Assembly: GCA_003725585.1 (NCBI GenBank)
Contig: RJMB01000007.1
Coordinates: 1 to 64,000, forward strand
DNA from: Halostreptopolyspora alba
GTDB taxonomy: Bacteria; Actinomycetota; Actinomycetes; Streptosporangiales; Streptosporangiaceae
DNA: 64,000 bases
Direction: 5' to 3'
In this document: piece by piece, positions 16,391-26,725 of the stretch
Numbering within the stretch: position 1 is the first letter of the stretch
Layout of the letters: the number at the start of each line of letters is the position of its first letter
Program-made: the position numbers and the translations under genes
Notes under the pieces: generated by a model
What the model was told of the DNA's origin: nothing
What the model saw: the letters and a program-made list of their open reading frames with translations, nothing else
Databases searched by the model: none

Positions 16391-19225
16391 ATGGCCGAGC
16401 AGTTGGTGATCCGGGGCGCCCGGGAGCACAATCTCAAGGATGTCTCGCTTGACCTCCCGCGCAACGCGATGATCGTCTTCACCGGCCTTTCGGGGTCGGG
16501 TAAGTCGTCCCTGGCGTTCGACACGATCTTCGCCGAGGGGCAGCGCCGCTACGTGGAGTCGCTGTCCGCCTACGCCCGCCAGTTCCTCGGGCAGATGGAC
16601 AAGCCCGACGTCGACTTCATCGAGGGGCTCTCACCCGCGGTCTCCATCGACCAGAAGTCGACGAGTCGCAACCCGCGCTCGACGGTGGGCACGATCACCG
16701 AGGTGTACGACTATCTACGGCTGCTGTGGGCACGTGTCGGTGTTCCGCACTGCCCCGAGTGTGGACGCGAGATCGCCCGCCAGACCCCGCAGCAGATCGT
16801 CGACCGCGTTCTGACCATGAGCGAGGGCACCCGCTTCCAGGTGCTCGCACCGGTGGTACGGGGCCGCAAGGGCGCCTACGTCGAGCTGTTCAAGGATCTG
16901 CAGACCAAGGGGTTCACCCGGGCCCGGGTCGACGGCGCCACCGTCCGGCTCGACGAGGTGCCGGAACTGAAGAGGTACGAGACGCACGACATCGCCGTTG
17001 TGGTCGACCGGCTCACCGTCAAGGAGTCCGCCAAGAAGCGCCTGACCGACTCCGTGGAGACCGCTCTCGGCCTCGCCGGGGGCACGATCGTGCTGGAGTT
17101 CGTCGACCTGGCCGAGGACGACCCGGACCGCGAGAAGGTGTACTCCGAGCACCTGCACTGCCCCTACGACGACCTCTCGTTCGAGGAGCTGGAACCGCGC
17201 TCGTTCTCCTTCAACTCGCCCTACGGGGCGTGCCCCGACTGCACGGGCCTGGGCACCCGGATGGAGGTCGACGCCGAACTGCTCGTCCCCGACCCGGAGA
17301 AGACCCTCGCGGAGGGCGCGATCTCCCCCTGGTCGGGTGGCCACGCCGCGGAGTACTTCCGCCGGCTGATGCAGGCCGTCGGTGACGCCATCGGGTTCGA
17401 CCTGGACACCCCGTGGGAGCGGTTGCCGAAGGCGGCGCGCAGGGCCCTCCTCGAAGGACACGAGACCCAGGTGAACGTACGCTACCGGAACCGTTTCGGG
17501 AGAAGCCGCTCGTACTACACCAACTTCGAGGGCGTCATCCCGTGGGTGAAGCGCCGCTACGCCGAGAGTGAGAGCGACTTCGGGCGGGAGCGGCTCGAGG
17601 GGTACATGCGCACCGTGCCCTGCCCCACGTGTGAGGGGGCGCGCCTCAAACCCGTCGTCCTGGCCGTCAAGGTCGGGGGCGCCTCGATCGCCGATGTCTG
17701 CGCCCTGCCACTGGACGAGTGCGCGGAGTTCCTGCGCGATCTCGAGCTGTCCGAGCGCGACCAGGTCATCGCCGCCCAGGTGCTCAAGGAGATCAACGCG
17801 CGACTGGGTTTCCTCCTCGACGTCGGGCTCCACTACCTCTCACTGGAGCGTCCGGCCGGCTCGCTCTCCGGCGGCGAGGCGCAGCGTATCCGGCTGGCCA
17901 CCCAGATCGGGTCCGGCCTGGTCGGGGTGCTCTACGTCCTGGACGAGCCCTCGATCGGGCTGCACCAGCGCGACAACTCCCGGCTGCTGGACACCCTGCG
18001 GCGGCTGCGTGACATCGGGAACACGCTCATCGTGGTGGAGCACGACGAGGACACCATCCGCTCCTCCGACTGGGTGGTCGACATCGGTCCCGGAGCGGGG
18101 GAGCACGGCGGTGACGTTGTCCTCTCCGGCACGGTCGAGGAGCTGGAGGCGTCCACCTCCTCGGCCACCGGCGACTACCTCGCGGGCCGGCGCTCCATCG
18201 AGGTGCCCCAGAACCGACGCCCAGTGGTCAAGGGACGCGAGCTGGTGGTGAAGGGGGCGCGCGAGAACAACCTGCACGGCCTGGACGCCAGGTTCCCACT
18301 GGGGGTGTTCACCACGATCACCGGCGTCTCCGGTTCCGGTAAGTCCACCCTGGTCAACGAGATCCTCTACAAGGGGCTCGCCAAGGAGCTGCACGGTTCC
18401 CGCGCGGTGCCGGGCCGGCACACCCGGATCAACGGCCTGAACCAGGTGGACAAGGTGGTCCACGTCGACCAGAGCCCGATCGGGCGCACGCCGCGGTCCA
18501 ACCCGGCCACCTACACCGGCGTGTTCGACCACATCCGCAAGCTCTTCGCGCAGACCACCGAGGCCAAGTTGCGCGGGTACCAGCCCGGCCGGTTCTCCTT
18601 CAACATCAAGGGTGGTCGGTGCGAGGCGTGCGCGGGCGACGGCACGATCCGGATCGAAATGCAGTTCCTGCCCGACGTCCACGTCCCCTGCGAGGTCTGT
18701 CACGGTGCCCGGTACAACCGGGAGACACTCGACGTGCACTACAAGGGCAAGTCGATCGCCGATGTTTTGGACATGCCCATCGAGGAGGCTCTGGACTTCT
18801 TCGGGCCGATCACGGCGATCCGCCGGCACATGCAGACCCTGAACGACGTCGGGCTGGGCTATGTCCGGCTGGGCCAGTCGGCCACCACGCTTTCGGGTGG
18901 CGAGGCGCAACGGGTCAAGCTCGCCTCGGAGCTGCAGCGCCGCTCCACCGGGCGCACCGTCTACGTGCTGGACGAGCCCACCACCGGGTTGCACTTCGAG
19001 GACATCCGCAAGCTGCTCGGTGTGCTCAACCGGTTGGCCGACGGTGGCAACACCGTGATGGTCATCGAGCACAACCTGGACGTCATCAAGACCGCGGACC
19101 ACATCATCGACATGGGCCCCGAGGGGGGGTCGCACGGTGGCACGATCGTCGCCAGCGGAACCCCGGAGGAGGTCGCCGCGGTTCCCGAGTCCTATACCGG
19201 CCAGTTCCTGGGCAAGGTCCTCTGA
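16391..19225 (+). CDS. uvrA: Excinuclease ABC subunit A
   Basis: 944 residues, standard length. It forms the UvrA2 damage sensor of nucleotide excision repair. Two ABC modules are complete: Walker A GLSGSGKS (about 32) and GVSGSGKS (about 648), signatures [13 protein letters not shown] and [13 protein letters not shown], and Walker [13 protein letters not shown] and [11 protein letters not shown]. Zinc-binding cysteines are in CPECGR, CPTCEG, CEACAG and CEVCHG. I start at ATG 16391, giving [15 protein letters not shown] like other actinobacteria; a GTG at 16322 would add a 23-residue tail. A LexA box lies upstream. Confidence 0.95.
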   Translation: MAEQLVIRGAREHNLKDVSLDLPRNAMIVFTGLSGSGKSSLAFDTIFAEGQRRYVESLSAYARQFLGQMDKPDVDFIEGLSPAVSIDQKSTSRNPRSTVGTITEVYDYLRLLWARVGVPHCPECGREIARQTPQQIVDRVLTMSEGTRFQVLAPVVRGRKGAYVELFKDLQTKGFTRARVDGATVRLDEVPELKRYETHDIAVVVDRLTVKESAKKRLTDSVETALGLAGGTIVLEFVDLAEDDPDREKVYSEHLHCPYDDLSFEELEPRSFSFNSPYGACPDCTGLGTRMEVDAELLVPDPEKTLAEGAISPWSGGHAAEYFRRLMQAVGDAIGFDLDTPWERLPKAARRALLEGHETQVNVRYRNRFGRSRSYYTNFEGVIPWVKRRYAESESDFGRERLEGYMRTVPCPTCEGARLKPVVLAVKVGGASIADVCALPLDECAEFLRDLELSERDQVIAAQVLKEINARLGFLLDVGLHYLSLERPAGSLSGGEAQRIRLATQIGSGLVGVLYVLDEPSIGLHQRDNSRLLDTLRRLRDIGNTLIVVEHDEDTIRSSDWVVDIGPGAGEHGGDVVLSGTVEELEASTSSATGDYLAGRRSIEVPQNRRPVVKGRELVVKGARENNLHGLDARFPLGVFTTITGVSGSGKSTLVNEILYKGLAKELHGSRAVPGRHTRINGLNQVDKVVHVDQSPIGRTPRSNPATYTGVFDHIRKLFAQTTEAKLRGYQPGRFSFNIKGGRCEACAGDGTIRIEMQFLPDVHVPCEVCHGARYNRETLDVHYKGKSIADVLDMPIEEALDFFGPITAIRRHMQTLNDVGLGYVRLGQSATTLSGGEAQRVKLASELQRRSTGRTVYVLDEPTTGLHFEDIRKLLGVLNRLADGGNTVMVIEHNLDVIKTADHIIDMGPEGGSHGGTIVASGTPEEVAAVPESYTGQFLGKVL

Positions 19226-19293
19226 ACGTGGTGGTGGGGGGAGCGGGGGTCACGCGTTCCCGCGGTCACTGCCGACCAGCGCGGTTGCCGGCG

Positions 19294-19331
19294 ACGCCCC
19301 GGCCGCGGTCCGTCGGCCGCGGCCGGGGCGT
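19294..19331. terminator. Stem-loop terminator after uvrA
   Basis: A 15-bp perfect stem pairs 19294-19308 with 19317-19331 around an 8-base loop. There is no T-tract, as is common for actinomycete terminators. It sits about 70 bases after the uvrA stop codon and before the RDD gene. Confidence 0.7.
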
Positions 19332-19452
19332 GTCTCGGGGGCCGGCGCACTCGGTATCGTCATACCGGTCGACGACCCACGGGCGCGGACCGCCGCGCCC
19401 GTCTTCGCGGCACGCTCACCCCACACGATGACCCAAGGAGGTCTGCCAGGCC

Positions 19453-20109
19453 ATGAACGTCCCCCCACCCCCACGCGACGAGGGTAAAGGCGCCCCGTTC
19501 GAGCCCGACGGTTCCTGGTCGTGGGAATGGCCCTCCGGAACGGATCCTTCGAGTACCGCCTCGCCACACCCGGGCGGCGTGGGCGGTCACCCCCCGGGGG
19601 TCAGCGGCGGGTTTCCCGTGGCGAACTGGGGACAGCGCGTGGTCGCACGGCTCTTCGACTGGATCGTGGTCGCCATCCCAGCGGGGGTCGCGGCGATGCT
19701 GATCGGTTTTCTGTGGAGCGGCGCGCAGACGCTGATCGCCGGATACGGCTCCAGTGCGGTGGTCCGTAACTTCTGGCTCATTTTCGCGGTGTGCTGCTTT
19801 GTCGCCTTCGTCGCCTACGACAGCGTGTGCGTGAAGCGGTGGCGCCGCACGCTCGGTAAGCGGGCGATGGGGCTTGAGGTCGCGCCGGTGGCCGGCGGGG
19901 GGCGTCAGGGCCCGATTCCGGTGGCCTCCATGGTGGCCCGTGCCGCGGTGGTCAACGTGGTGTTCCTGGCCACGTGGAGCAGTGGGCTGATGGTGACGGT
20001 CTGGCTGCTGTTCGCGGTGTTCGTCGCACTGTGGCCGTTGTGGGACACCCCGAACCGGCAGGGAGTGCACGACAAGCTGGCCGGAACCGTGGTGATCCGC
20101 TCCGCGTGA
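19453..20109 (+). CDS. RDD family membrane protein
   Basis: 218 residues. The first ~55 are Pro/Gly-rich and disordered. The RDD domain follows: WGQRVVARLFDWIVVAIPAGVAAMLIGF with the conserved Arg and Asp, then a second membrane segment, TLGKRAMGLEV, and a third near 165-190, closing with NRQGVHDKLAGTVVI. RDD proteins are small membrane proteins, some linked to Na+ or Li+ tolerance. The promoter region includes CGGTAT-N4-ATACCG at 19352-19367, a possible operator. Function is otherwise unknown. Confidence 0.88.
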   Translation: MNVPPPPRDEGKGAPFEPDGSWSWEWPSGTDPSSTASPHPGGVGGHPPGVSGGFPVANWGQRVVARLFDWIVVAIPAGVAAMLIGFLWSGAQTLIAGYGSSAVVRNFWLIFAVCCFVAFVAYDSVCVKRWRRTLGKRAMGLEVAPVAGGGRQGPIPVASMVARAAVVNVVFLATWSSGLMVTVWLLFAVFVALWPLWDTPNRQGVHDKLAGTVVIRSA

Positions 20110-20142
20110 CCCGCATCCCTGACGCGGTCGGCGAGCACGGGG

Positions 20143-20159
20143 TACTACGATTTGTAGTA
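20143..20159 (+). promoter_or_regulatory. Inverted repeat TACTAC-N5-GTAGTA upstream of the Rieske gene
   Basis: TACTACGATTTGTAGTA is a perfect inverted repeat with 6-base arms and a 5-base spacer, 32 bases before the Rieske start. Related ACTAC-N5-GTMGT motifs lie upstream of ctaB (49948) and ctaA (54146). The arms resemble BlaI/MecI-type operators, although the spacer differs. It looks like an operator shared by heme and cytochrome genes. Confidence 0.6.
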
Positions 20160-20191
20160 GAACTTCGTGGGGTGTCGGAGGGAGTGAGCCG

Positions 20192-20635
20192 ATGGACGTG
20201 GAGACCGGGGACGCGTGTCCGATGAGCCGACGTCACGCGTTGGGCGTGGCGTGTGTCACGGGGGCCGCGGTGGTCGGGGGAAGTGGCTGTGGCCGCTCCG
20301 AGGACGCCCCCAAGCCGCAGGACGCCGTTCGTGGCGAGGTGATCGCCCGCACCAGCGATGTTCCGGTGGGCGGCGGGACGGTTCTGATGGACTCCAAGCT
20401 CGTGCTCACCCAGCCCAGCGACGACGAGTTCCACGCGTACACGGCTGTCTGCACCCATTCGGGGTGCACGATCCAACAGGTCACCACGGAGATCGAGTGC
20501 CTGTGCCACGGCAGCCGGTTCGACATCGCCACCGGCGAGGTTCTCGGTGGCCCGGCGAACGAGCCGCTGGAGTCGTTCGAGCTGACGGTCGAGGGGGAGG
20601 AGATCACGCTCGCCCCCCAGGGGGAGGACCGCTAG
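20192..20635 (+). CDS. Small exported Rieske 2Fe-2S protein
   Basis: 147 residues. The Rieske cluster motifs are CTHSGC (about 86-91) and CLCHGSRF (about 107-114), each giving one Cys and one His ligand. The N-terminus has a twin-arginine-like start, MSRRHALGVACVTGAAVVGG, then GSGC, a weak lipobox. Such stand-alone Rieske proteins are probably exported folded by Tat and may feed electrons to cytochromes or scavenge oxidants; this is inference. GAGGGAG lies ahead of the start at 20192, and ATG 20222 would give the same signal peptide. It overlaps the convergent mscS-like gene by four bases. Confidence 0.85.
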   Translation: MDVETGDACPMSRRHALGVACVTGAAVVGGSGCGRSEDAPKPQDAVRGEVIARTSDVPVGGGTVLMDSKLVLTQPSDDEFHAYTAVCTHSGCTIQQVTTEIECLCHGSRFDIATGEVLGGPANEPLESFELTVEGEEITLAPQGEDR

Positions 20636-21762
20636 CCCTCGCCGTCGTGGTCGGCGGTGCCGGAACGGTCGGCGTTGCGGGGGGTGGGCATCGTGGATCC
20701 CCGCGGGATGGAGGGGGAGTCTTCGTGGTCGTCGCTGGTGCTGAGTTCGGCACGGTGACGCGGCAGGGCGTCGGGGAAGTTCGCGTGGATGTAGCTGATC
20801 AGGTGCTCGCGGAGGTCGCAGCAGAGGTCCCAGCGGGCGTCGGCGTCGGCGACCGTGGCGACCGCGCGCAGTTCGATGTCGCCGCTCTCGAGTATGTCGG
20901 TGACCTGCAACCCCCAGCGTCGGCCGTCCCAGAGGGGGTGTTGGGTGACGAAGTTGCCGAGCTCCTCGCGGATCTGGACGACGGGGACCGCCCAGTCGAG
21001 GCGGAGCAGCACCCAGCCCGTCATGGAGGTGCCCTCCTTGGTCCAGTTCTCGAAGGGGTTGGTGGTGAAGTGCGAGACCGGAAGCACCAGCCGGCGCTCG
21101 TCCCACACCCGGATGGTGACGTTGACCAGGCTGAGCTCCTCCACCCGGCCCCATTCGCCCTCGATGACGATGATGTCGTTGATCCGCAGCGAGTCGCTGA
21201 ACGCGAGCTGTAGCCCCGCGAAGAGGTTGCCCAGGACGGACTGGGCCGCGATACCTGCGACCACCGAGAGCAGACCGGCCGAGGCCAGCATCCCGGCGCC
21301 GAGCCCACGGACGGCCTCGAAGGTGAGCAGGATCGCCGCGAAGGCGACGAAGCCGATGATGGTGGACAGGATCCGACGCATCAGCCGCACCTGGGTCTGC
21401 AACCGGCGGGCCTTGCGGTCGGCGTCGCCGTTGGTCCAGCTGAGCCGCAACAGGACGGCGTCGGTGATCGCGTAGGCGATCGACACCGCCAACCAGGTCA
21501 ACGCCCCGATCATCGCGATGGTCAGGATGTGGTGGATGATGTAGTAGAACTGCGCGTCCATATCGGCCCGGGAGGGCCGGGCCACGTTCACCCCGACGAC
21601 CACCGCGGCCGCGTAGGCGGAGCTCCGGCAGCGTTGCACCAGTGGCTCCGACAGCTGCCATAACTTGGCGAGTGGGTGTCTTAGTAACCAGTGCACCAGC
21701 GTGACCACGAGTACGGAGATGGCCACGGCTATGGCGATGCCGGTCCACTGCCAGACATCCAA
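20632..21762 (-). CDS. MscS family mechanosensitive ion channel
   Basis: 376 residues with membrane segments at about 7-25, 55-75, 85-105, 120-145 and 155-175. The MscS pore and beta domain follow: GLGAGMLASAGLLSVVAGIAAQSVLGNLFAGLQLAFSDSLRINDIIVIEGEWGRVEEL, then RVWDERRLVLPVSHFTTNPFENW. The C-terminus is a polar tail. It would release solutes under osmotic down-shock. The first part holds two TTA leucine codons, residues 26 and 34, rare in such GC-rich genomes. A TAGATT hexamer upstream on the minus strand may be its -10. It diverges from uvrC. Confidence 0.9.
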   Translation of the reverse strand: MDVWQWTGIAIAVAISVLVVTLVHWLLRHPLAKLWQLSEPLVQRCRSSAYAAAVVVGVNVARPSRADMDAQFYYIIHHILTIAMIGALTWLAVSIAYAITDAVLLRLSWTNGDADRKARRLQTQVRLMRRILSTIIGFVAFAAILLTFEAVRGLGAGMLASAGLLSVVAGIAAQSVLGNLFAGLQLAFSDSLRINDIIVIEGEWGRVEELSLVNVTIRVWDERRLVLPVSHFTTNPFENWTKEGTSMTGWVLLRLDWAVPVVQIREELGNFVTQHPLWDGRRWGLQVTDILESGDIELRAVATVADADARWDLCCDLREHLISYIHANFPDALPRHRAELSTSDDHEDSPSIPRGSTMPTPRNADRSGTADHDGEG

Positions 21763-21990
21763 CGGTGAACTCCCCTCGCGACGAGAAGGTTGGGTTCGTC
21801 AGTACTCGCACAATCTAGACCATGAGGTTGCCGAATCGTGACGTTTGAATGGTGACCAAACACTCAAGGTGTCCCGAGGCCGGCGTTCCCGTCCCCGGAT
21901 TCGGGGCTTGACGTGATATTGGGCACGTACGGCTGTCGGGGATTTCGAGGCGCGTGGCCGGGCGCCCGGAGAACCGCCCACAATGGAAAC

Positions 21991-24144
21991 ATGGCTACCC
22001 GACCCCACCTTCGGCCCAGTCCCGGTTCGATCCCGACCTCGCCCGGGGTCTACCGCTTCCGCGACGAGCACGGCCGGGTCATCTACGTGGGCAAGGCCAA
22101 GAACCTGCGTTCCCGGCTGTCCTCCTACTTCCAGGACTTCGCCGGCCTGCATCCGCGCACCCAGGCCATGGTCGCCACGGCCGCGGACGTCGACTGGACC
22201 GTCGTGGGAACCGAGGTCGAGGCGCTGCAGCTGGAGTACTCCTGGATCAAGGAGTACGACCCCCGCTTCAACGTCCGTTACCGCGACGACAAGAGCTACC
22301 CCTACCTCGCGATCACGGTCGGCGAGGAGTTTCCCCGTGTGCAGGTCATGCGCGGTGCCAAGCGCAAGGGGGTGCGCTACTTCGGGCCCTACTCGCACGC
22401 GTGGGCGATACGCGAGACCGTTGACCTGCTACTGCGGGTGTTCCCGGTGCGTACCTGCTCGGCGGGGGTGTTCCGCGGCGCCCGCGCCAGCGGACGGCCG
22501 TGCCTGCTGGGCTACATCGACAAGTGCTCGGCGCCGTGCGTGGGACGCGTCGACGCCGACGAGCACCGACGTCTGGCCGAGGACTTCGCGTCCTTCATGG
22601 CCGGCGACACCGGGCGGTTCATCCGGCAGCTGGAGCAACGGATGAGCGAGGCGGCCGCCGAGCAGGAGTACGAGCGCGCGGCCCGGCTCCGCGACGACAT
22701 CCAGGCGCTGCGCACCGCCCTGGAGAAGCAGGCGGTGGTGCTCGGCTCCGCCACCGACTGCGACGTCATCGCCTTCGCCGAGGACGAGCTCGAGGCCGCG
22801 GCCCAGGTGTTCTACGTGCGCGGTGGGCGGATCCGCGGACAGCGGGGCTGGGTCGTGGACAAGGTCGAGGACGTCGGCACGGGTGAGCTCGTCGAGCGGT
22901 TCCTCGCCCAGACCTACGGCGGGATCGAGCCCGAGAACGGCAACGGTGCGGCCATCCCACGCGAGGTGCTGGTGTCGGCCCCGCCCGACGACCGCGACGC
23001 GGTCACCGACTGGCTCGGCGAGCTCCGCGGCGCCAACGTCGACGTCCGGGTGCCCCAGCGCGGTGACAAGAGATCCCTCATGGAGACCGTGCAGAAGAAC
23101 GCCGACCAGGCGCTCGCGCGGCACAAGACACAGCGCGCGGGCGATCTCACCACGCGCAGCCGCGCTCTCGGCGAGATCCAGGAGGCGCTCGGGCTGGCCG
23201 AAGCGCCGTTGCGCGTCGAGTGCTTCGACGTCTCCAACCTCATGGCCGAGCATGTCGTGGCGTCCATGGTGGTGTTCGAGGACGGGCTGGCCCGCAAGTC
23301 CGAGTACCGCCGCTTCTCCATCCGGGGGCTGAGTCGGGGCGGCTCCGAGCAGAACGATGTCGCCTCGATACACGAGGTCATCAAGCGCCGGTTCACCCGC
23401 TACCTGGAGGAGAGCCAGCGCCACGGGGAGCTCGGCCGCATGGGCGAGGACCTCCACACCGGCGGGCGGGAGGAAACGGAGCGGGACGCCGCCCCGGGCG
23501 GGGCGGGCGAGCCCGCCGGTACCTCCGGCGCTGCTGACACCTCCGGTGCGGCCGAGGAGCAGGCGGCCCCCGCGAAGTTCGCGTATCCGCCCAACCTGGT
23601 GGTTGTCGACGGGGGGCTTCCGCAGGCGAACGCGGCCCAGCGAGCGCTCGACGAGCTCGGTATCGACGACGTCGTCGTGTGCGGCCTGGCCAAGCGGCTC
23701 GAGGAGGTGTGGCTCCCCGGTGAGGAGGAGCCCGTGATCCTGCCCCGCGCGGGTGAGGGACTTTACCTGCTGCAGCGGGTGCGCGACGAGGCGCACCGGT
23801 TCGCGCTCTCCTACCACCGGCGGAAGCGCGCCAAGGCGCTCACCGGAAGCGCGCTCGACGAGGTCCCCGGCCTCGGGCCCGCACGGCGGAGCGCCCTGCT
23901 GAAGCATTTCGGGTCCGTCAAACGGCTCGCGGACGCGACAGCGCAGGAGATCGCGGAGGTTCCGGGCATCGGGGCCCGCACGGCGGAGTCCATTATCGCG
24001 CGGCTGAACCGCGACAGCACCACTGGCGACAGCACGGCGGGCCCGTCCGCCGGAGACGGGGGGACCGGCCGGACGCCGGCGGCGGCATCCGGACCGGCGG
24101 AGAGCCACTATCCAGAGCAGGGGGGAAGAGCAGGTGGCGAATAA
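21991..24144 (+). CDS. uvrC: Excinuclease ABC subunit C
   Basis: 717 residues. The N-terminal GIY-YIG nuclease domain ([36 protein letters not shown], residues 8-42) makes the 3' cut. A UVR motif, [28 protein letters not shown], lies near residue 215. The RNase H-like domain for the 5' cut follows ([24 protein letters not shown]), and HhH motifs ([21 protein letters not shown]) close it. An Ala/Gly/Glu-rich insertion of about 45 residues (near 490-530) splits the RNase H-like region. It overlaps rapZ by 11 bases, so translation is probably coupled. Confidence 0.95.
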   Translation: MATRPHLRPSPGSIPTSPGVYRFRDEHGRVIYVGKAKNLRSRLSSYFQDFAGLHPRTQAMVATAADVDWTVVGTEVEALQLEYSWIKEYDPRFNVRYRDDKSYPYLAITVGEEFPRVQVMRGAKRKGVRYFGPYSHAWAIRETVDLLLRVFPVRTCSAGVFRGARASGRPCLLGYIDKCSAPCVGRVDADEHRRLAEDFASFMAGDTGRFIRQLEQRMSEAAAEQEYERAARLRDDIQALRTALEKQAVVLGSATDCDVIAFAEDELEAAAQVFYVRGGRIRGQRGWVVDKVEDVGTGELVERFLAQTYGGIEPENGNGAAIPREVLVSAPPDDRDAVTDWLGELRGANVDVRVPQRGDKRSLMETVQKNADQALARHKTQRAGDLTTRSRALGEIQEALGLAEAPLRVECFDVSNLMAEHVVASMVVFEDGLARKSEYRRFSIRGLSRGGSEQNDVASIHEVIKRRFTRYLEESQRHGELGRMGEDLHTGGREETERDAAPGGAGEPAGTSGAADTSGAAEEQAAPAKFAYPPNLVVVDGGLPQANAAQRALDELGIDDVVVCGLAKRLEEVWLPGEEEPVILPRAGEGLYLLQRVRDEAHRFALSYHRRKRAKALTGSALDEVPGLGPARRSALLKHFGSVKRLADATAQEIAEVPGIGARTAESIIARLNRDSTTGDSTAGPSAGDGGTGRTPAAASGPAESHYPEQGGRAGGE

Positions 24145-25018
24145 ACTCGACGGGGAGCTCCCACCGGAGATCGTCGTCATCACGGGGATGTCGGGGGCGG
24201 GACGGAGCACGGCGGCGCGAGCGCTGGAGGACCTGGACTGGTTCGTCGTCGACAACCTGCCGCCCGGACTGTTACCCACCATGATCGACCTGGCGGGGCG
24301 GACCCAGGGGGCCGTTCCCAGGGTCGCCGCGGTCGTCGATGTTCGCAGCATGGCCTTCACCGAGGACCTGCTGTCGACCGTGGAGCAGCTCCGAGGGCGC
24401 GGCATCGCGGCCCGGGTGGTCTTCCTGGAAGCCAGCGACGAGGCCCTCGTCCGCCGGTTCGACAGCGTCCGGCGGCCGCACCCGCTGCAGGGTGACGGCC
24501 GCCTCACCGACGGCATCGCCCGGGAACGTGAGACGCTGAGCGCCATCAGGGGCGAGGCCGACCTGGTCATCGACACTTCGCAGCTGAACGTCCACCAGCT
24601 CAAGGCCGAGGTGATCAGCTTCTTCGGGGAGACCGAGGAGGCGCGCCCCCGCGCGAACGTGGTCTCGTTCGGCTACAAGCACGGACTGCCGGTCGACGCG
24701 GATCTCGTGCTCGACTGCCGGTTCCTGCCCAACCCGCACTGGGTTCCGGAGTTGCAGCCGCTGAGCGGCCGCGATGCCCCAGTACGCGAGTACGTCCTCG
24801 CCCAGCGCGGTGCCAAGGAGATGCTGGACTCCTACACCGAGGTCCTGCGCCTGATCATCGCGGGCTACCAGCGTGAGGGCAAGCACTACATGACCCTGGC
24901 CGTCGGCTGTACCGGTGGCAAGCACCGCAGCGTCGCGATGGCCGAGCGCTTCGGGGAGCGGCTGCGTGAGCAGGGAGTGGACGTCCGTGTGGCGCACCGG
25001 GACCTGGGACGGGAGTGA
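24134..25018 (+). CDS. rapZ: RNase adapter protein RapZ / P-loop nucleotide-binding protein
   Basis: 294 residues. The P-loop is [14 protein letters not shown] (Walker A with Arg for Lys). YvcJ/RapZ family features include [22 protein letters not shown] and the C-terminal [17 protein letters not shown]. coli RapZ guides RNase E to glmZ sRNA; in actinobacteria the cell-wall or competence role is less clear. It starts with GTG inside uvrC. Codon 47 is TTA, the bldA-dependent leucine codon of Streptomyces. The order uvrC-rapZ-yvcK-whiA is conserved in Gram-positive bacteria. Confidence 0.93.
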   Translation: MANKLDGELPPEIVVITGMSGAGRSTAARALEDLDWFVVDNLPPGLLPTMIDLAGRTQGAVPRVAAVVDVRSMAFTEDLLSTVEQLRGRGIAARVVFLEASDEALVRRFDSVRRPHPLQGDGRLTDGIARERETLSAIRGEADLVIDTSQLNVHQLKAEVISFFGETEEARPRANVVSFGYKHGLPVDADLVLDCRFLPNPHWVPELQPLSGRDAPVREYVLAQRGAKEMLDSYTEVLRLIIAGYQREGKHYMTLAVGCTGGKHRSVAMAERFGERLREQGVDVRVAHRDLGRE

Positions 25019-25189
25019 TCCGGCCGCGCCGCGGCCGGAGGAACCACACGTGCACCGAATGGTCATTGGGTCAGCGCGTCGCCTAGATTGGGCCGACCGC
25101 CGGACGTATGCAAGGCGCATGGGCCCCGTGCCGACGCGCGCCCGATACGCGTGGGTGGGACAGGTCGAACGCGGACTCAGGGGTCAGGC

Positions 25190-26197
25190 ATGAGCGAGGC
25201 GAGCGCGCGGCCCGCGGGCGAGACAACGGACGGCGACGCGTCGCCACCTCGGGTGGTGGCGCTGGGGGGAGGGCACGGCCTGTACGCTTCCCTCTCCGCC
25301 CTGCGGCGGCTCACCACGGACGTCACCGCGATCGTCACGGTGGCGGATGACGGCGGCTCCAGCGGTCGTCTCCGGCGTGAGCTGGGAGTGTTGCCGCCGG
25401 GGGACCTCCGCATGGCGTTGGCCGCGTTGTGCGGGGACGACGAGTGGGGGCACACCTGGAGCGAGGTGATCCAGCACCGGTTCCGTTCCGAGGGGGAGCT
25501 GCACGGTCACACAGTGGGAAACCTGCTCATCGTGGCGTTGTGGGAGCTGCTCGGCGACCCCGTGGCCGGCCTGGACTGGGTGGGCCAGCTCCTGGGGGCG
25601 CACGGGAGGGTGCTGCCGATGTCGTCGGTGCCGTTGGACATAGTCGCCGAGGTCGCCGGCGTCGACCCCGACCGTCCACACGACGTCACCACGGTGCGCG
25701 GCCAGGTGGCGTGTGCCAGTACGCGTGGTCGGGTCAGGTCGATATCGCTGATCCCCGAGAGCCCTCCCGCCTCGACCCAGGCGGTCAAGGCGGTGCGTGA
25801 GGCCGACTGGGTGGTGTTCGGCCCCGGGTCCTGGTTCACCAGTGTCCTGCCGCATCTGCTGGTCCCCGGGCTCGCCGAGGCCCTGGTGACCACCACGGCC
25901 CGGCGGATGGTCGCGCTGAACCTCTCGCCGCAGCAGGGCGAGACCGACGGGTTCCGCCCGGAGACCTACCTCGACGTGCTGGCGGCGCACGCGCCCGGAC
26001 TCGGGGTGGATGTGGTGCTCGCGGACCGGGCGGTCGTCGACGACCACGAGCGGCTGAGACGGACCGTCAAGGGAATCGGGGGTCAGCTGGTGCTCGCCGA
26101 CGTGGGCTCCGACGACGGCTCACCCCACCACGACCCCGACCGGCTCGCGGCTGCTTACGACGACATCATCGGGACGGGAGTGAGGCGTGGACGGTGA
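25190..26197 (+). CDS. yvcK: YvcK/CofD-like gluconeogenesis factor
   Basis: 335 residues. A CofD-like Rossmann domain is visible from VVALGGGHGLYASLSALRRL (nucleotide-binding Gly motif), with TVADDGGSSGRLRRELGVLPPGDLRMALAAL and GNLLIVALWELLG. Related proteins bind UDP-GlcNAc or UDP-GlcNAc precursors and localise or activate PASTA-kinase targets; B. subtilis YvcK supports growth on gluconeogenic sources. The gene sits between rapZ and whiA, as in most Gram-positive bacteria. The ATG at 25190 gives the family-like start MSEASARP. Confidence 0.93.
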   Translation: MSEASARPAGETTDGDASPPRVVALGGGHGLYASLSALRRLTTDVTAIVTVADDGGSSGRLRRELGVLPPGDLRMALAALCGDDEWGHTWSEVIQHRFRSEGELHGHTVGNLLIVALWELLGDPVAGLDWVGQLLGAHGRVLPMSSVPLDIVAEVAGVDPDRPHDVTTVRGQVACASTRGRVRSISLIPESPPASTQAVKAVREADWVVFGPGSWFTSVLPHLLVPGLAEALVTTTARRMVALNLSPQQGETDGFRPETYLDVLAAHAPGLGVDVVLADRAVVDDHERLRRTVKGIGGQLVLADVGSDDGSPHHDPDRLAAAYDDIIGTGVRRGR

Positions 26198-26326
26198 CCG
26201 CGGGTGGGTCTCGCCGCCGGCCGGGCCGGATGGTGCGGGAGTCCCGCGCTCCCGCGCGGCCACGGCCGGTGGAACCCGTCCGGACGCGACGGTGTCGGCG
26301 CTCTCCGCGCGTGGAAGGCCGAGAGT

Positions 26327-26725
26327 ATGGCGCGAGACAACAGTGATCCCGGAAAGGGTGTCGTCGATATCCGCCGGGTCTACGACGCCGTGCCCGAGCG
26401 GCCCGAACCGGGACGGGTGTTCCTGGTGGACCGGGTCTGGCCCCGTGGTATCGCCAAGGGCTCCCTCGATCACGACGAGTGGCTGCGCGACGTCGCGCCC
26501 AGCCCGGAGCTGCGCAGATGGTTCGGGCACGACCCAGAGCGCTGGGAGGAGTTCCGGGAGCGCTACCGCGCCGAGCTCGACGCGCGCCCGGAGACGCTGC
26601 GTCCGTTGCTCGACGCCGCGCGGGAACACCCGGTCACCCTGCTCTACGCGGCCCGCGACACCGAACACAACCACGCGCGTGTGCTGCGCGACTACCTCGT
26701 CGAGGCCCTCTCACGAGAGCGTTGA
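26327..26725 (+). CDS. DUF488 domain-containing protein
   Basis: 132 residues. The motif VDIRRVYDAVPERPEPGRVFLVDRVWPRGIAKGSLDHDEWLRDVAPSPELRRWFGHDPERWEEFRERY, near residues 14-80, defines the DUF488 family found widely in actinobacteria. Function is unknown. It lies between yvcK and whiA, which are adjacent in most relatives, with 129 bases before it and 264 bases after it. GGAAGG lies nine bases before the ATG. A TAGGCT hexamer at about 26921 could be a separate whiA promoter. Confidence 0.85.
   Translation: MARDNSDPGKGVVDIRRVYDAVPERPEPGRVFLVDRVWPRGIAKGSLDHDEWLRDVAPSPELRRWFGHDPERWEEFRERYRAELDARPETLRPLLDAAREHPVTLLYAARDTEHNHARVLRDYLVEALSRER

Noticed and set aside
21805-21830. DasR-like TCTAGACCA near the mscS-uvrC divergent promoter
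   Set aside because: Only half the palindrome is present; it more likely belongs to a TAGATT -10 element.
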